A program made the translations under genes and the position numbers. Positions 1 through 9,985 of a stretch of 64,000 nucleotides of DNA are shown here, piece by piece. Source of the DNA: Thalassospira sp. MCCC 1A03138 (GTDB taxonomy: Bacteria > Pseudomonadota > Alphaproteobacteria > Rhodospirillales > Thalassospiraceae); contig NZ_JFJY01000001.1 in assembly GCF_002115785.1 (NCBI RefSeq), positions 62,001 to 126,000 on the forward strand. Direction: 5' to 3'. Within the stretch, counting starts at the first letter, position 1. The number at the start of each line of letters is the position of its first letter. The notes under the pieces were generated by a model. It did no database searches and had not been told where the DNA came from. It was given only the letters and a program-made list of their open reading frames with translations.

Positions 1-1033
1 TGACCGACGGGCCGCCGGTGAAAGACACGCTTTCGATGACGTCCGGGTAAAGGGTCCCCTGAGCAAGGAAATCAGCACCGCCGATTTTCCTAGCTTCTTC
101 TTCGAACACTTCGATGAACAGGCGACCAATGGTTTTGCGTTTGGTTTCCGGATCAATTTCGCCTTCGATCGCACCGATGAAGGTTTCGGACGCATCAACA
201 TGGACCAGCGGAATGTTGTAATGGTCACGGAACAGGGTGACGACCTGATCAGCCTCGCCCGAGCGCATGAAACCATGATCAACGAACACGCAGGTCAGCT
301 GATCGCCAATCGCTTCGTAGATCAGAACCGCGGTGACGGAGCTGTCAACGCCGCCCGAAAGACCGCAAATGACCTTGCCATCACCAACCTGCTTGCGGAT
401 TTTGGCGATTGCGTCGTCTTTATAGGCGTTCATCGTCCAGTCGCCAGAGCAACCGGCAACACCGTGCGTGAAGTTCTTAAGCAGCTGCGCGCCATGCGGG
501 GTGTGGACCACTTCGGGGTGGAACTGCACGGCGTAGAATTTCTTTTCGTCGTTGGCGATGGCGGCAAACGGTGCGCCTTCGGATTTGCCAACAACTCGGA
601 ACCCGTCAGGAAGGGCATCGACGCGGTCACCGTGGCTCATCCAGACCTGTTCGCGTGCACCTTCGGCCCAGATGCCGGTGAACAGCGCGCAGTCTTCGAT
701 CACATCAACAAAGGCACGACCGAATTCGCGGTGATCGGACGTCGCAACCTTGCCGCCAAGCTGGTTGACCATGGTCTGCTGACCATAGCAGATGCCAAGC
801 ACCGGCACGCCAAGTTCAAAGACCTTTGCCGGGGCCGAGGGTGCCTTGTCCCAATGGACCGATGCCGGGCCACCAGACAGGATCACGGCCTTGGGCGCAT
901 ATTCGTCAAGGAAAGCATCCGAGACATTGTTGAAGGGGTGGATTTCGCTATAGACACCGCTTTCGCGCACGCGGCGTGCAATCAGCTGGGTGACCTGCGA
1001 TCCAAAATCAATAATCAGCACGCGATCTGTCAT
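1..1033 (-). CDS. guaA: GMP synthase (glutamine-hydrolysing), C-terminus cut by window edge
   Basis: GuaA makes GMP from XMP with ATP and glutamine, the last step of guanine nucleotide synthesis in the cytosol. Reading leftwards from the ATG at 1033, 344 codons are open to the window edge. The start ([21 protein letters not shown]) is the class I amidotransferase domain, with the nucleophile elbow GICYGQQ and the FHPEV catalytic His. The ATP pyrophosphatase domain follows with the P-loop SGGVDSS. The last residues visible ([14 protein letters not shown]) still belong to that domain, so the dimerisation domain lies outside. It sits with rsmB and guaB on the same strand, a common alphaproteobacterial neighbourhood. 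Identity is near certain; only the 3' end is unseen. Confidence 0.97.
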   Translation of the reverse strand, partial: MTDRVLIIDFGSQVTQLIARRVRESGVYSEIHPFNNVSDAFLDEYAPKAVILSGGPASVHWDKAPSAPAKVFELGVPVLGICYGQQTMVNQLGGKVATSDHREFGRAFVDVIEDCALFTGIWAEGAREQVWMSHGDRVDALPDGFRVVGKSEGAPFAAIANDEKKFYAVQFHPEVVHTPHGAQLLKNFTHGVAGCSGDWTMNAYKDDAIAKIRKQVGDGKVICGLSGGVDSSVTAVLIYEAIGDQLTCVFVDHGFMRSGEADQVVTLFRDHYNIPLVHVDASETFIGAIEGEIDPETKRKTIGRLFIEVFEEEARKIGGADFLAQGTLYPDVIESVSFTGGPSV

Positions 1034-1335
1034 CGGGCCGTATCTCCGTCGAGTATGGGGTTGCGCCGTACATACGCCAAACCATCCGTCTCGGCAACCC
1101 GGCGCAAACGGTTACCTTGGGATGCATTCATGAAATTCTGATGCCGAATTCCGGCATTTGGGGACAATTGCGGCCTTTTCCTGCCGGAACGCCCCCGAAA
1201 AGAGCACAATTGGTCCCTTTTTCCTGCGCAATGCGTCTGTAACTTGATTTCCAACGGAGCACGGAGATAACCGCGTCCGACAGAATTAGAAATCATGAGC
1301 AAATCAAGTTTGACCATGCAAAGGGACACAGACAA

Positions 1336-1683
1336 ATGACACAGAACAAAGGCAGTAAAATCGCGCTTGCCGTCGCTGGCCTTCTTCTGGTCGCTGGTGC
1401 GGCAACGGCCATTGCAATGACCCAGTCCGAGAGCAATAACCCGGCGTCGCTGTTTGGCACTGAAACCGGTACAGAGAACAGCGATACCATGACCCCGGCA
1501 CCTGATGCCCCGGCGGCCGAAACCGGCGAAGCGCCGAACACCGTCCTGCCGGACGACAATCAGGAAGTTCCGGGCATGAAGGGTCTTGATGGCAATGCAG
1601 GCGAAGATAGCAGCCCGCTGGAACTGATGCCGCAGGATGATGGCGGCACCACCGGTGGGGAAGCTGCCCCCAAGACGGAATAA
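1336..1683 (+). CDS. Small hypothetical protein with an N-terminal membrane anchor and acidic tail
   Basis: I do not recognise this 115-residue protein. Residues about 9-28 form a hydrophobic alanine/leucine-rich segment after a lysine-containing N-terminus, so it is either a signal peptide or a single membrane anchor. The rest is low complexity, rich in Thr, Pro, Gly, Glu and Asp, and probably disordered outside the membrane. An AAGGGA lies about 11 bases before the ATG. It is the only plus-strand gene in a minus-strand block and is followed by a strong terminator at 1760, which supports real transcription. No function can be assigned. Confidence 0.6.
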   Translation: MTQNKGSKIALAVAGLLLVAGAATAIAMTQSESNNPASLFGTETGTENSDTMTPAPDAPAAETGEAPNTVLPDDNQEVPGMKGLDGNAGEDSSPLELMPQDDGGTTGGEAAPKTE

Positions 1684-1759
1684 AAAACCGGCCGGGTAAA
1701 CTGTGGAAGATCCAATCTTCACATAGCGTTCACGGTAAAATGCACTTGTGAAAAGAACT

Positions 1760-1793
1760 GGCCCTGTCCCCATTCGGGACAGGGCCATTTTTC
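1760..1793 (+). terminator. Rho-independent terminator after the small gene
   Basis: A perfect 11-bp stem (1760-1770 with 1776-1786, loop CATTC) is followed by ATTTTTC. On the minus strand the stem is followed by AGTTCTTTTC, so it may also stop rsmB transcription, which converges from 1878. Confidence 0.8.
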
Positions 1794-1877
1794 TTGCCGC
1801 AATTTTACAGTTTGCAAGCAGACCAAGGGCGGCATCGGACATCGGGTTGTTTGCGATGACCATGGCCGCCATTGTCA

Positions 1878-3215
1878 TTATTTCACCTTGCCTTTGGCTG
1901 TGCGTTCAAACACCGCAACAAAGAAACCGTCCGTGCCATGCTCGTTCGGGGACAGGCGAAGCCACGGCTTGTCCTTGCCACCGGGGACCGGAACGGATTT
2001 CGGGGCGTCGGGCCAGATTTCACTGATCGGGACCGGTCGGAAATCCTTGCGATCACGCATGAAGGTTTCGATCAGGCGTTCGTTTTCTTCGGGCATGATC
2101 GAACAGGTCGCGTAAATCAGACGCCCGCCCTTGGTGACCTTTGCCGCACCGGCCTTCAAAATCTTGCTTTGGTTTGCCATCAGCGTGCGAATATCGCGCT
2201 GCCCGATGCGCCAGCGCAGCGCCGGGTTGCGGCGCAGGGTGCCAAGCCCCGAACAGGGAACATCAAGCAGAACACGGTCAAAGAAGCCGGACTTATTGCG
2301 AAGCCAGCTATCACGTTCATCGGAAATGATGCGCTGCTGGATGCAGTCCCCGGCACCGGCACGTTTGGCACGTTTGCGCGAATTATCCAGACGACCGCCA
2401 TGGGTATCGCAGGCAAGGATACGGCCCTTGCCGCGCATGTCGGATGCCATGCCAAGCGTCTTGCCGCCACCGCCCGCACACATATCAAGGATATGCATGC
2501 CCGGCTTGGCATCGACCAGCCGCACGCAAATCTGCGATGCCTCGTCCTGGATTTCGATCAAGCCATCCTTATAGGCCGCCGTAACCAGCATATTCACACC
2601 AAGCGGCAGACGCAGGCCGTTGGGCGCATAAGGCGTTCTTTCGATATTGTGGATGCCATCGGCTTCAAGCGATTTGATTGCGTCTTCAACCGTGCCCTGA
2701 AGGCGGTTAACGCGCAGATCAAGTTTGGCGGGCTGATTATAGGCCGCCATTTCAGCCGGAAGGTTTTCGTGATGGAGTTTCAGCAGTTCGGCATAAAGCC
2801 ATTTCGGCAATTCGGTTTTGACCGCACCTGGCTGTCCGTCATGATCAAGCGTCTTGCCGGTCAGCTTGTTGATCAGATGATTTTCTGCCGGATGCAGCGG
2901 GTTCGGGCAGAACTCTTCACCATTGAACATGTTTGAAATGTCTTCGGCCTTGCGTTTGTCCTGCAAGACCAGTTCGGCGATCATGCGCGCACGACCGTCC
3001 TGAAACTCATATCCGCATTCGGCAAGCCACCAGCCTAGACGCGCCTGATGGCGGATCAGGTTATAGAAACGTTCGCTGATCTCGCGACGATCGCCACCAC
3101 CGATATAACGGCGATTGCCAAAATAGCCGGAAATGACGCGGTCTGCGTCGTCTCTGGTCTGGGTCCAGCCGTCATAAAGTTCAATGACAGCCGCGATACG
3201 TGCACCGGGTTTCAA
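1878..3215 (-). CDS. rsmB: RsmB/NOP-family rRNA (cytosine-C5) methyltransferase
   Basis: A 445-residue SAM-dependent RNA m5C methyltransferase, probably acting on 16S rRNA. The N-terminal part (about 1-130) resembles the NusB-like fold of the family. The catalytic domain shows the SAM loop DMCAGGGGKTLGMA, motif IV LDVPCSGLGTLRRNP and motif VI ATCSIMPEENE, so both catalytic cysteines (PCSG and TCS) are present. The start is a TTG at 3215 with a weak ribosome site; no better in-frame start precedes the conserved domain. It lies between guaB and guaA on the same strand. The exact target base cannot be read from sequence. Confidence 0.92.
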   Translation of the reverse strand: MKPGARIAAVIELYDGWTQTRDDADRVISGYFGNRRYIGGGDRREISERFYNLIRHQARLGWWLAECGYEFQDGRARMIAELVLQDKRKAEDISNMFNGEEFCPNPLHPAENHLINKLTGKTLDHDGQPGAVKTELPKWLYAELLKLHHENLPAEMAAYNQPAKLDLRVNRLQGTVEDAIKSLEADGIHNIERTPYAPNGLRLPLGVNMLVTAAYKDGLIEIQDEASQICVRLVDAKPGMHILDMCAGGGGKTLGMASDMRGKGRILACDTHGGRLDNSRKRAKRAGAGDCIQQRIISDERDSWLRNKSGFFDRVLLDVPCSGLGTLRRNPALRWRIGQRDIRTLMANQSKILKAGAAKVTKGGRLIYATCSIMPEENERLIETFMRDRKDFRPVPISEIWPDAPKSVPVPGGKDKPWLRLSPNEHGTDGFFVAVFERTAKGKVK

Positions 3216-3414
3216 AACGAATGTCCAACCTGTCTGAGTGTGATGTTCCTGTCCCGATATGGGAACTCAAGCAAACACCATACGATAAAAAAGGCGATGA
3301 CGGCAGGATTGCCTGCCGCCACCTGAAATTTGTGCCCGCTGATATCATGGGTTGGGCCATTCGCCAACAGCGACAAGCGCAAGGCAGCCCAGCCAATTGA
3401 TCAGCGTGCCCCGA

Positions 3415-4917
<1,503 letters not shown>

Positions 4918-5018
4918 TTATACACGTTATGGCCTTTATGCCAAGTTTTCTGCGCCCATAGCAGCCCTGTTATTTTATTGCTGCATTATCCGGGCAGTTC
5001 CGTTAGAAACTGGTAGAT

Positions 5019-5047
5019 GGGGCTGCTATCTGGCGCAGCCCCTTTTT
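5019..5047 (+). terminator. Orphan plus-strand terminator between guaB and the chemoreceptor
   Basis: An 8-bp perfect stem GGGGCTGC/GCAGCCCC (5019-5026 with 5035-5042) is followed directly by TTTTT. It points along the plus strand, yet both flanking genes are on the minus strand and no plus-strand gene ends here. On the minus strand the stem is not followed by a T-tract. Confidence 0.6.
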
Positions 5048-5124
5048 CATGCCCGGATCACCCCCGAATTTTGCCAGGCAGACCAAGCGTTTGCCGCAAT
5101 CGCGAAAGCTGCCCGCCCCCTGTT

Positions 5125-6453
5125 TCACGCGGTCGCAGCATCCGGAACGTTGAGCACCTTGTCGATAAACCGGCGCACATCACCATCAAGTGAATCGGCC
5201 TGCCCCAGAAGATTTGTCGCCTCGCTATGGAGTTGCAGGACGACAGAGCCGGACTCGGTCGTGCCGCTGGCGACGTCGGCGAGGATGGCCGCAATGGTTT
5301 GCATCCGTCGAACCGCCTGATCGATCCGGTCACTGATGGCACCGACAACTTCGGTCTGTTCGCGGGCGGCCTCGGCAACCAGACGAGCACCACTATCAAT
5401 CTCGCTGATCTTTTCATTGATCTCGCGCACAGATGAAACCGCCTCGCGGGTCATTGCCTGCATTTCACCGATTTCGCCGATCACTTGTTCAGCTGCACGC
5501 GATGTCTGGGACGCCAGGTTTTTGACCTCGGTCGCGACTACGGCAAACCCCTTGCCTGCTTCCCCAGCACGGGCGGCCTCGATCGTGGCGTTCAGGGCCA
5601 GAAGATTAGTCTGATCGGCAACATCGGTGATCAGTTCAACCACCTTGGTCACACGAAGCGCCATGTCATCAAGGCGCGTGATGTGATCATCGGCAACGCG
5701 GGCCCGACTGACCGCCGCCTCGGCCAGTTCGGCAGAACCATTGATCTGTGCGCCGATCTGACGGATGGATGCGCTGAATTGTTCGGTGGCAACCGCGATG
5801 CCGTTCAGGGCGTCAGTACTGTCGTCAGCAGCAACGCGCATATCGTTGGCCTGCTCGGCAATGCGGCGGACCTGCCGGGACAGGAAATCAGAACTGTCGC
5901 TTAGCTGTTTTGCGCTGTTCGAAACCGAACCAACCACCGATTGGATATCATCACCGATGCGACCGGCGCTATAGCTGAAGCTCCTGGTCTTTTCATGCAT
6001 GGCATCAAGGGCCGCATTGACCGTTCCGGCATAGCCGATCAGATCACCGCGCAGTCCCCTTGGCAGGATTTTACGATAATAGGATCCGCGCGACGCGTGA
6101 CCCATGGCGCCTGCGGCTTCCTTGGCGAAGGCCTCGGTCAGATCAAGCAGCTGGTTCACCGCATTTTGCAGGGGCGCAAGATAGCCCTGCGTTTGACGAT
6201 TATTGACCCTGACACCCATTTTTCCATCGGCAGCGTCATGGACGATATCGTGCAATTCGTCAATGATCCGCTTGTGGCGGGTAATGGCAATCGTGCCAAT
6301 CAAAGCCAGAACCAGAAGACCGGCAATCGCAATCGTGGAAACAAGCGGTGCATGGGTTGGTGCCAACAGAAGGCTGCCGATCAACCCAAAGGCCAGCACT
6401 AGGCCGGAAATCAAAATCCGTCGCAGATTAGAGAGTGAAAACAAACTGATCAT
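5125..6453 (-). CDS. Methyl-accepting chemotaxis transducer with membrane hairpin (CetA/Aer-like)
   Basis: The start is the ATG at 6453 (MISLFSLSNLRRIL), giving 442 residues; a longer open frame upstream only reads through the PAS gene. Two hydrophobic segments (about residues 12-28 and 35-55) form a hairpin with almost no periplasmic part, as in Aer and CetA. A HAMP-like linker follows, then a signalling domain with the hairpin tip ITDVADQTNLLALNATIEAA and RAGEAGKGFAVVATEVKNLA. There is no C-terminal CheR/CheB pentapeptide. It overlaps the upstream PAS gene by 26 bases and is probably translated with it. Inference: the signal-transducing half of a two-protein energy-taxis receptor. Confidence 0.9.
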   Translation of the reverse strand: MISLFSLSNLRRILISGLVLAFGLIGSLLLAPTHAPLVSTIAIAGLLVLALIGTIAITRHKRIIDELHDIVHDAADGKMGVRVNNRQTQGYLAPLQNAVNQLLDLTEAFAKEAAGAMGHASRGSYYRKILPRGLRGDLIGYAGTVNAALDAMHEKTRSFSYSAGRIGDDIQSVVGSVSNSAKQLSDSSDFLSRQVRRIAEQANDMRVAADDSTDALNGIAVATEQFSASIRQIGAQINGSAELAEAAVSRARVADDHITRLDDMALRVTKVVELITDVADQTNLLALNATIEAARAGEAGKGFAVVATEVKNLASQTSRAAEQVIGEIGEMQAMTREAVSSVREINEKISEIDSGARLVAEAAREQTEVVGAISDRIDQAVRRMQTIAAILADVASGTTESGSVVLQLHSEATNLLGQADSLDGDVRRFIDKVLNVPDAATA

Positions 6454-6952
6454 AGTCGATGCCTGCCTGCCCCAGGAGATTGCCAAGTTTTTGCGTGCTG
6501 CGCGCCATACCGTCCTTGCGATTGCGTTCGCGTTCTTCTTCGGCACGAAGATCGGCATAAAGCGGAATAACCTGTTCGACCGCGTCGCGGCGCGGAACCC
6601 GGCGGTTTGAATGATAGCCAATGATGTTGCCGTTTGGCCCGAAGGTCGGCGTGACATTGGCCAGCACCCAGTAATGATCCCCGTTTGCCGAGCGATTGAT
6701 CACATAGGCAAAAATCTCGCGGCCCTTGGAAATTGTGTCCCACAGCAAGGCGAACACGCAGCGTGGCATATCGGGATGGCGGATAATACTGTGCGGTTGG
6801 CCTAGAATATCCTTTTCACGATATCCTGCTACCCGCAGAAAGACGTCATTTGCGTAGGTAATACGCCCTTTGGTGTCGGTCTTGCTGACAATGATTTCAT
6901 CATCACCAAAATGACGTTCAACACCGGTCAGAAAAAGCTGATCCTGTTTCAT
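6428..6952 (-). CDS. PAS-domain protein (CetB/Aer N-terminus-like)
   Basis: A 174-residue protein from the ATG at 6952, with GGGGTG 6 bases upstream; a GTG at 6970 is a possible alternative. Most of it is one PAS domain. The stretch RITYANDVFLRVAGYREKDI and then GQPHSIIRHPDMP is very close to the FAD-binding PAS domain of the aerotaxis receptor Aer. There is no transmembrane segment or signalling domain; a short charged region (AEEERERNRKDG) precedes the C-terminus. The 3' end overlaps the downstream transducer by 26 bases. Inference: a redox-sensing subunit that works with that transducer. FAD binding is not proven by sequence. Confidence 0.88.
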   Translation of the reverse strand: MKQDQLFLTGVERHFGDDEIIVSKTDTKGRITYANDVFLRVAGYREKDILGQPHSIIRHPDMPRCVFALLWDTISKGREIFAYVINRSANGDHYWVLANVTPTFGPNGNIIGYHSNRRVPRRDAVEQVIPLYADLRAEEERERNRKDGMARSTQKLGNLLGQAGIDYDQFVFTL

Positions 6953-7173
6953 CAATTGCACCCCGTTCACGGATCAATGGTCCCACAACCGATCCTGACA
7001 TAGCGAAACCCCGCCCGGGTCGCGCAATTCTGCGTCAATTTCATCCGGTGCGGAGACTATTTGCTAAACCAATGTATAGAGGATGCCAGATCGCAACTTC
7101 TTGACTTAGCGCAATCGGTTTGCGGAATATTTTCTCCTCGGCACAACCTAAACGGGATGAAACCGAATTTTTG

Positions 7174-7209
7174 CAAATAAAAAAGCGCGCCGATCATTTG
7201 GCGCGCTTT
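7174..7209 (-). terminator. Terminator downstream of rlmE
   Basis: Inverted repeat AAAGCGCGCC/GGCGCGCTTT (7182-7191 with 7200-7209). On the minus strand it is followed by TTTATTTG, 21 bases after the rlmE stop. Confidence 0.75.
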
Positions 7210-7230
7210 GGATTTTGGCTTTTCAAAGGC

Positions 7231-8037
7231 TTAGCTGACCGGCGACCAGCCATCGTCTTCGCGCAACTCTGCATTGGCAATGTCATCGGCGGCATTGTTC
7301 TGCCCGCGGAAGCCCGTGGCGATCAGATAGGCTTCCGGGCTTTCGGGGCGTGACGCCGGTGGTTTGGCATGTTTGGATACACGGAAGTTCTTTTTGACCC
7401 GGTTCAAAAGATCATTTTCCGTACCGCCCTTGAACACCTTGGCGATGAAAATCCCTCCCGGTGCAAGGACCTCCTCGGCAAACAGCAGGGCATGTTCGAC
7501 CAGATCGATAATACGGATATGGTCGGTCTGCCGATGGCCGGTGGTTTCGGGCGACATATCGGAAATCACGGCATCAACCGGCCCGTCAAGAGCCTGCTTG
7601 ATCATGTCAGGCGCCGCCGGATCAAGGAAGTCGGCCTGCAAACAGGTTGCACCGGAAAGACCTTCCCATTCCAGAATATCAAGCCCCACGACCTGACCAC
7701 GTCCCTGTTTTGAACCGACCATGTCAACCGCAACCTGCGTCCAGCCGCCCGGTGCAGCGCCAAGGTCGACAATGCGCATGCCCGGACGCAGCAGATCAAA
7801 CTGGTTGTTGATTTCAATCAGCTTGAAGGCCGCGCGCGACCGATAGCCAAGGCGCTTGGCTTCCTGCACGTAAGGATCGTTCAGCTGCCGGTCGAGCCAG
7901 CGGGTCGAGGAAATCTTGCGTCCCTTGGCACTTTTGACGCGCGTCCGCAGCCCGCGCCGGGCGCCGGTATCGATCGCGGCAATGGCTGAACCCTTGCGGC
8001 GGCGCGTCCCGCCTTTTCCGCTGCTATTGTCGGTCAT
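7231..8037 (-). CDS. rlmE: 23S rRNA (uridine-2'-O)-methyltransferase RlmE (FtsJ/RrmJ)
   Basis: RlmE methylates the ribose of U2552 in 23S rRNA in the assembling 50S subunit. The 268 residues contain YRSRAAFKL (first catalytic Lys), the SAM motif VDLGAAPGGWTQ, the catalytic Asp region VISDMSPETTGH, and GGIFIAKVFKGG with the second Lys. The C-terminal VSKHAKPPASRPESPEAYL is also typical. The N-terminus is about 45 residues longer than E. coli RlmE, basic and Gly/Arg-rich, as is common in alphaproteobacteria. The start ATG at 8037 has AGG about 8 bases upstream. ppx lies 59 bases upstream on the same strand, probably in the same operon. Confidence 0.95.
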   Translation of the reverse strand: MTDNSSGKGGTRRRKGSAIAAIDTGARRGLRTRVKSAKGRKISSTRWLDRQLNDPYVQEAKRLGYRSRAAFKLIEINNQFDLLRPGMRIVDLGAAPGGWTQVAVDMVGSKQGRGQVVGLDILEWEGLSGATCLQADFLDPAAPDMIKQALDGPVDAVISDMSPETTGHRQTDHIRIIDLVEHALLFAEEVLAPGGIFIAKVFKGGTENDLLNRVKKNFRVSKHAKPPASRPESPEAYLIATGFRGQNNAADDIANAELREDDGWSPVS

Positions 8038-8096
8038 GTTCTTTACCTGAACTGAAACGTGTTAAAGGCCAGTACGATCCGATGGCGCGACGCCGA

Positions 8097-9212
8097 TCAT
8101 GGATTGGCCGAAATATGGGACACTGTATGACGTCGCGCATCGCACGGGTCAATAGCATGACCGTCTGCGCGCATCAAATCGACCAATATTCCCTCGCGAA
8201 GGCCACGATCGGCAACTTTTAGCGTCGCCAGCGGCCAGATATCGCGAATCGCGGCAAAGATCGCCGCCCCCGCATCCATCAGTTCTGCCCGCTGGTTCCC
8301 GATGCAGGGATGGCCTTTGCGTTTGTCGGCTTCCATGCGCAGCAGCAATTCGGTAACGCGTTCCGCATCATCGAACCGCAAATCCGATCCATCGACCTTG
8401 TGACGTTCGTACCGTTCAAGGCCAAGAGCAATACCGCAGAATGTGGTCACGGTGCCCGACGTACCAACCATCTGCACCTTGCCATCGTCAAGAATGTCCG
8501 AACAGCAATTGCGGCTGGCGAAATCGCGCAGGCGGTCGCGAATTTCAGTGCGCATTGCTTCGAACCGTTCGCGGCGCTGTTCGATCCCGGCATAACGTTC
8601 GGTCAGGCACAGAACCCCGCAGGGCATCGAAAGCGTTTCAATGCACTGGGTCTGGCCCATATTGTCGACCTTGATCCAGCAGATTTCCGTGCTGCCACCA
8701 CCAATGTCAAACACCACCGCATAGGGGCGCTCGTCAAGCAAGGCAGAACAGGCCTGAAGTGCCAAACGGCTTTCTTCGTCCGGATTGATGATTTTAAGTT
8801 CAATACCAGTTTCGTCAAAGACCTTCCGGACAAATTCATCGCGATTTTTGGCCGTTCGGCAGGCTTCTGTCGCCACCGCATGCAGTTTTGCACCGGGATG
8901 CTTGCGCAGTTTTTTCGAACAGACCTTTAACGCGTCAATCGCACGATCCATTGCCGCCTGACAAAGATAACCTTTTTCACGCACACCTTCGCCAAGACGC
9001 ACAACGCGCGAAAACGCATCAATCACCTTGAACCCGTCTTTGCAAGGGCGCGCGACCAGCAGACGGCAATTCGAACTGCCCAGATCAATCGCGGCATAAA
9101 GCGGGGGATGACTGGTCGTGGGGGGCAGCGGGCGATCCACAACAAGGCTGTCGGCAGGCAAACTCGATGATGGCGCAACGCACGGCGCATCCATCACGGC
9201 ACTTCCAGCCAT
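8097..9212 (-). CDS. ppx: Exopolyphosphatase / pppGpp phosphohydrolase family protein
   Basis: Ppx/GppA proteins hydrolyse polyphosphate or pppGpp and have an actin-like ATPase fold. The phosphate-1 loop AAIDLGSSNCRLLVA, the PDEESRLALQA segment and the phosphate-2 loop VVFDIGGGSTEICWI are present, with VGTSGTVTTFCGIALGL later. The start is taken at the ATG at 9212, which has GAAGGCGG about 7 bases upstream; a GTG at 9275 would add 21 residues. The first 40 or so residues are low complexity before the conserved domain. It is shorter than E. coli Ppx and lacks its long C-terminal part. Which substrate is hydrolysed cannot be decided here. Confidence 0.9.
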   Translation of the reverse strand: MAGSAVMDAPCVAPSSSLPADSLVVDRPLPPTTSHPPLYAAIDLGSSNCRLLVARPCKDGFKVIDAFSRVVRLGEGVREKGYLCQAAMDRAIDALKVCSKKLRKHPGAKLHAVATEACRTAKNRDEFVRKVFDETGIELKIINPDEESRLALQACSALLDERPYAVVFDIGGGSTEICWIKVDNMGQTQCIETLSMPCGVLCLTERYAGIEQRRERFEAMRTEIRDRLRDFASRNCCSDILDDGKVQMVGTSGTVTTFCGIALGLERYERHKVDGSDLRFDDAERVTELLLRMEADKRKGHPCIGNQRAELMDAGAAIFAAIRDIWPLATLKVADRGLREGILVDLMRADGHAIDPCDARRHTVSHISANP

Positions 9213-9465
9213 GGCAGCACCGCCTTCAGGGCGGATGACCCTGTGCGTGTCGCTATGGGGAGATACCTGTTTCACCTGCTCTGATCTGCCTTGCTTGTCG
9301 GTTACAAATTCTTTGATCGCATCAACACGACAATTATATGACGTTCCTGCGAATCACACATATGAGTTTACCGACAATGTTGCACAAGGCAAATCCCGTA
9401 TGCATTTAACTCATGGAGCAGCGACTTCACCCCCGTGCCCAAAGACGTAACGGGCAAAAAAGGTC

Positions 9466-9494
9466 TTGCCAAAGTGCCATCGGTTTAATAAATA
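9466..9494 (+). promoter_or_regulatory. Candidate sigma-70 promoter for the tRNA-Gln pair
   Basis: TTGCCA (9466-9471), a 17-base spacer and TAAATA (9489-9494) lie about 33 bases before the mature 5' end of the first tRNA. Matches are good but not perfect. Confidence 0.45.
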
Positions 9495-9527
9495 GCGGCC
9501 CACGCCACACGGCGTTCAAGGCTCTGT

Positions 9528-9601
9528 TGGGGAATAGGTTAACGGTAGACCTACGGACTCTGACTCCGTCAGTCCTGGTTCGAATCCAGGTTCCCCAGCC
9601 A
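9528..9601 (+). tRNA. tRNA-Gln (anticodon CUG), first copy
   Basis: A 74-nt cloverleaf with encoded CCA. Acceptor stem TGGGGAA (9528-9534) pairs with TTCCCCA (9591-9597), discriminator G. The anticodon stem ACGGA/TCCGT encloses loop CTCTGAC, so the anticodon is CTG, reading CAG. The T-arm CCTGG-TTCGAAT-CCAGG is perfect. Confidence 0.96.
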
Positions 9602-9683
9602 GCCTTTGCTTACTTTGCAAGCTTTGGTGAGGTTCGCTCGTACAAATATGTACCGAACAGTAAACCGCACCAAAAACCCCTGC

Positions 9684-9757
9684 TGGGGAATAGGTTAATG
9701 GTAGACCCGCGGACTCTGACTCCGCTAGTCCTGGTTCGAGTCCAGGTTCCCCAGCCA
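9684..9757 (+). tRNA. tRNA-Gln (anticodon CUG), second copy
   Basis: A 74-nt near-duplicate of the preceding tRNA, 82 bases downstream, with encoded CCA and anticodon CTG. The outer anticodon-stem pair is G-C here (GCGGA/TCCGC) and A-T in the first copy, a compensated change that shows both are folded and functional. The spacer contains a hairpin (GTTCG at 9632 with CGAAC at 9654, GTAC pairs inside), possibly a processing signal. Confidence 0.96.
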
Positions 9758-9985
9758 TCTTTCTGATCTGCATATCCCGAACCACAATTTTTTTTGCCGC
9801 ACAAGGCTATGATTGTCTTATGTGGTGCAACAGTTCTTTTCCTGTCAGGCAGGAAAACCGGGAACGCAGAGAAAAGATATTCCACGCTTTTTTGGAACCT
9901 GTCGCCCATGTGGCACGTTGGGGCTATCACGATCTGTGACAAATCACAGGCAACGAATGCACATTTGGCAACAAAGGAGCATGAG

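Noticed and set aside
1030..1878. A 282-codon minus-strand open frame spanning the small gene and guaA upstream region
   Set aside because: No recognisable domain, covers the terminator at 1760 and lies opposite a gene with a better ribosome site.
1872..2936. A 354-codon plus-strand open frame opposite rsmB
   Set aside because: Antisense shadow; all conserved methyltransferase motifs are on the minus strand.
9613..9683. Mobile-element junction suggested by duplicated tRNAs
   Set aside because: Only the tRNA bodies are repeated; flanks differ and no integrase or partial gene is nearby.
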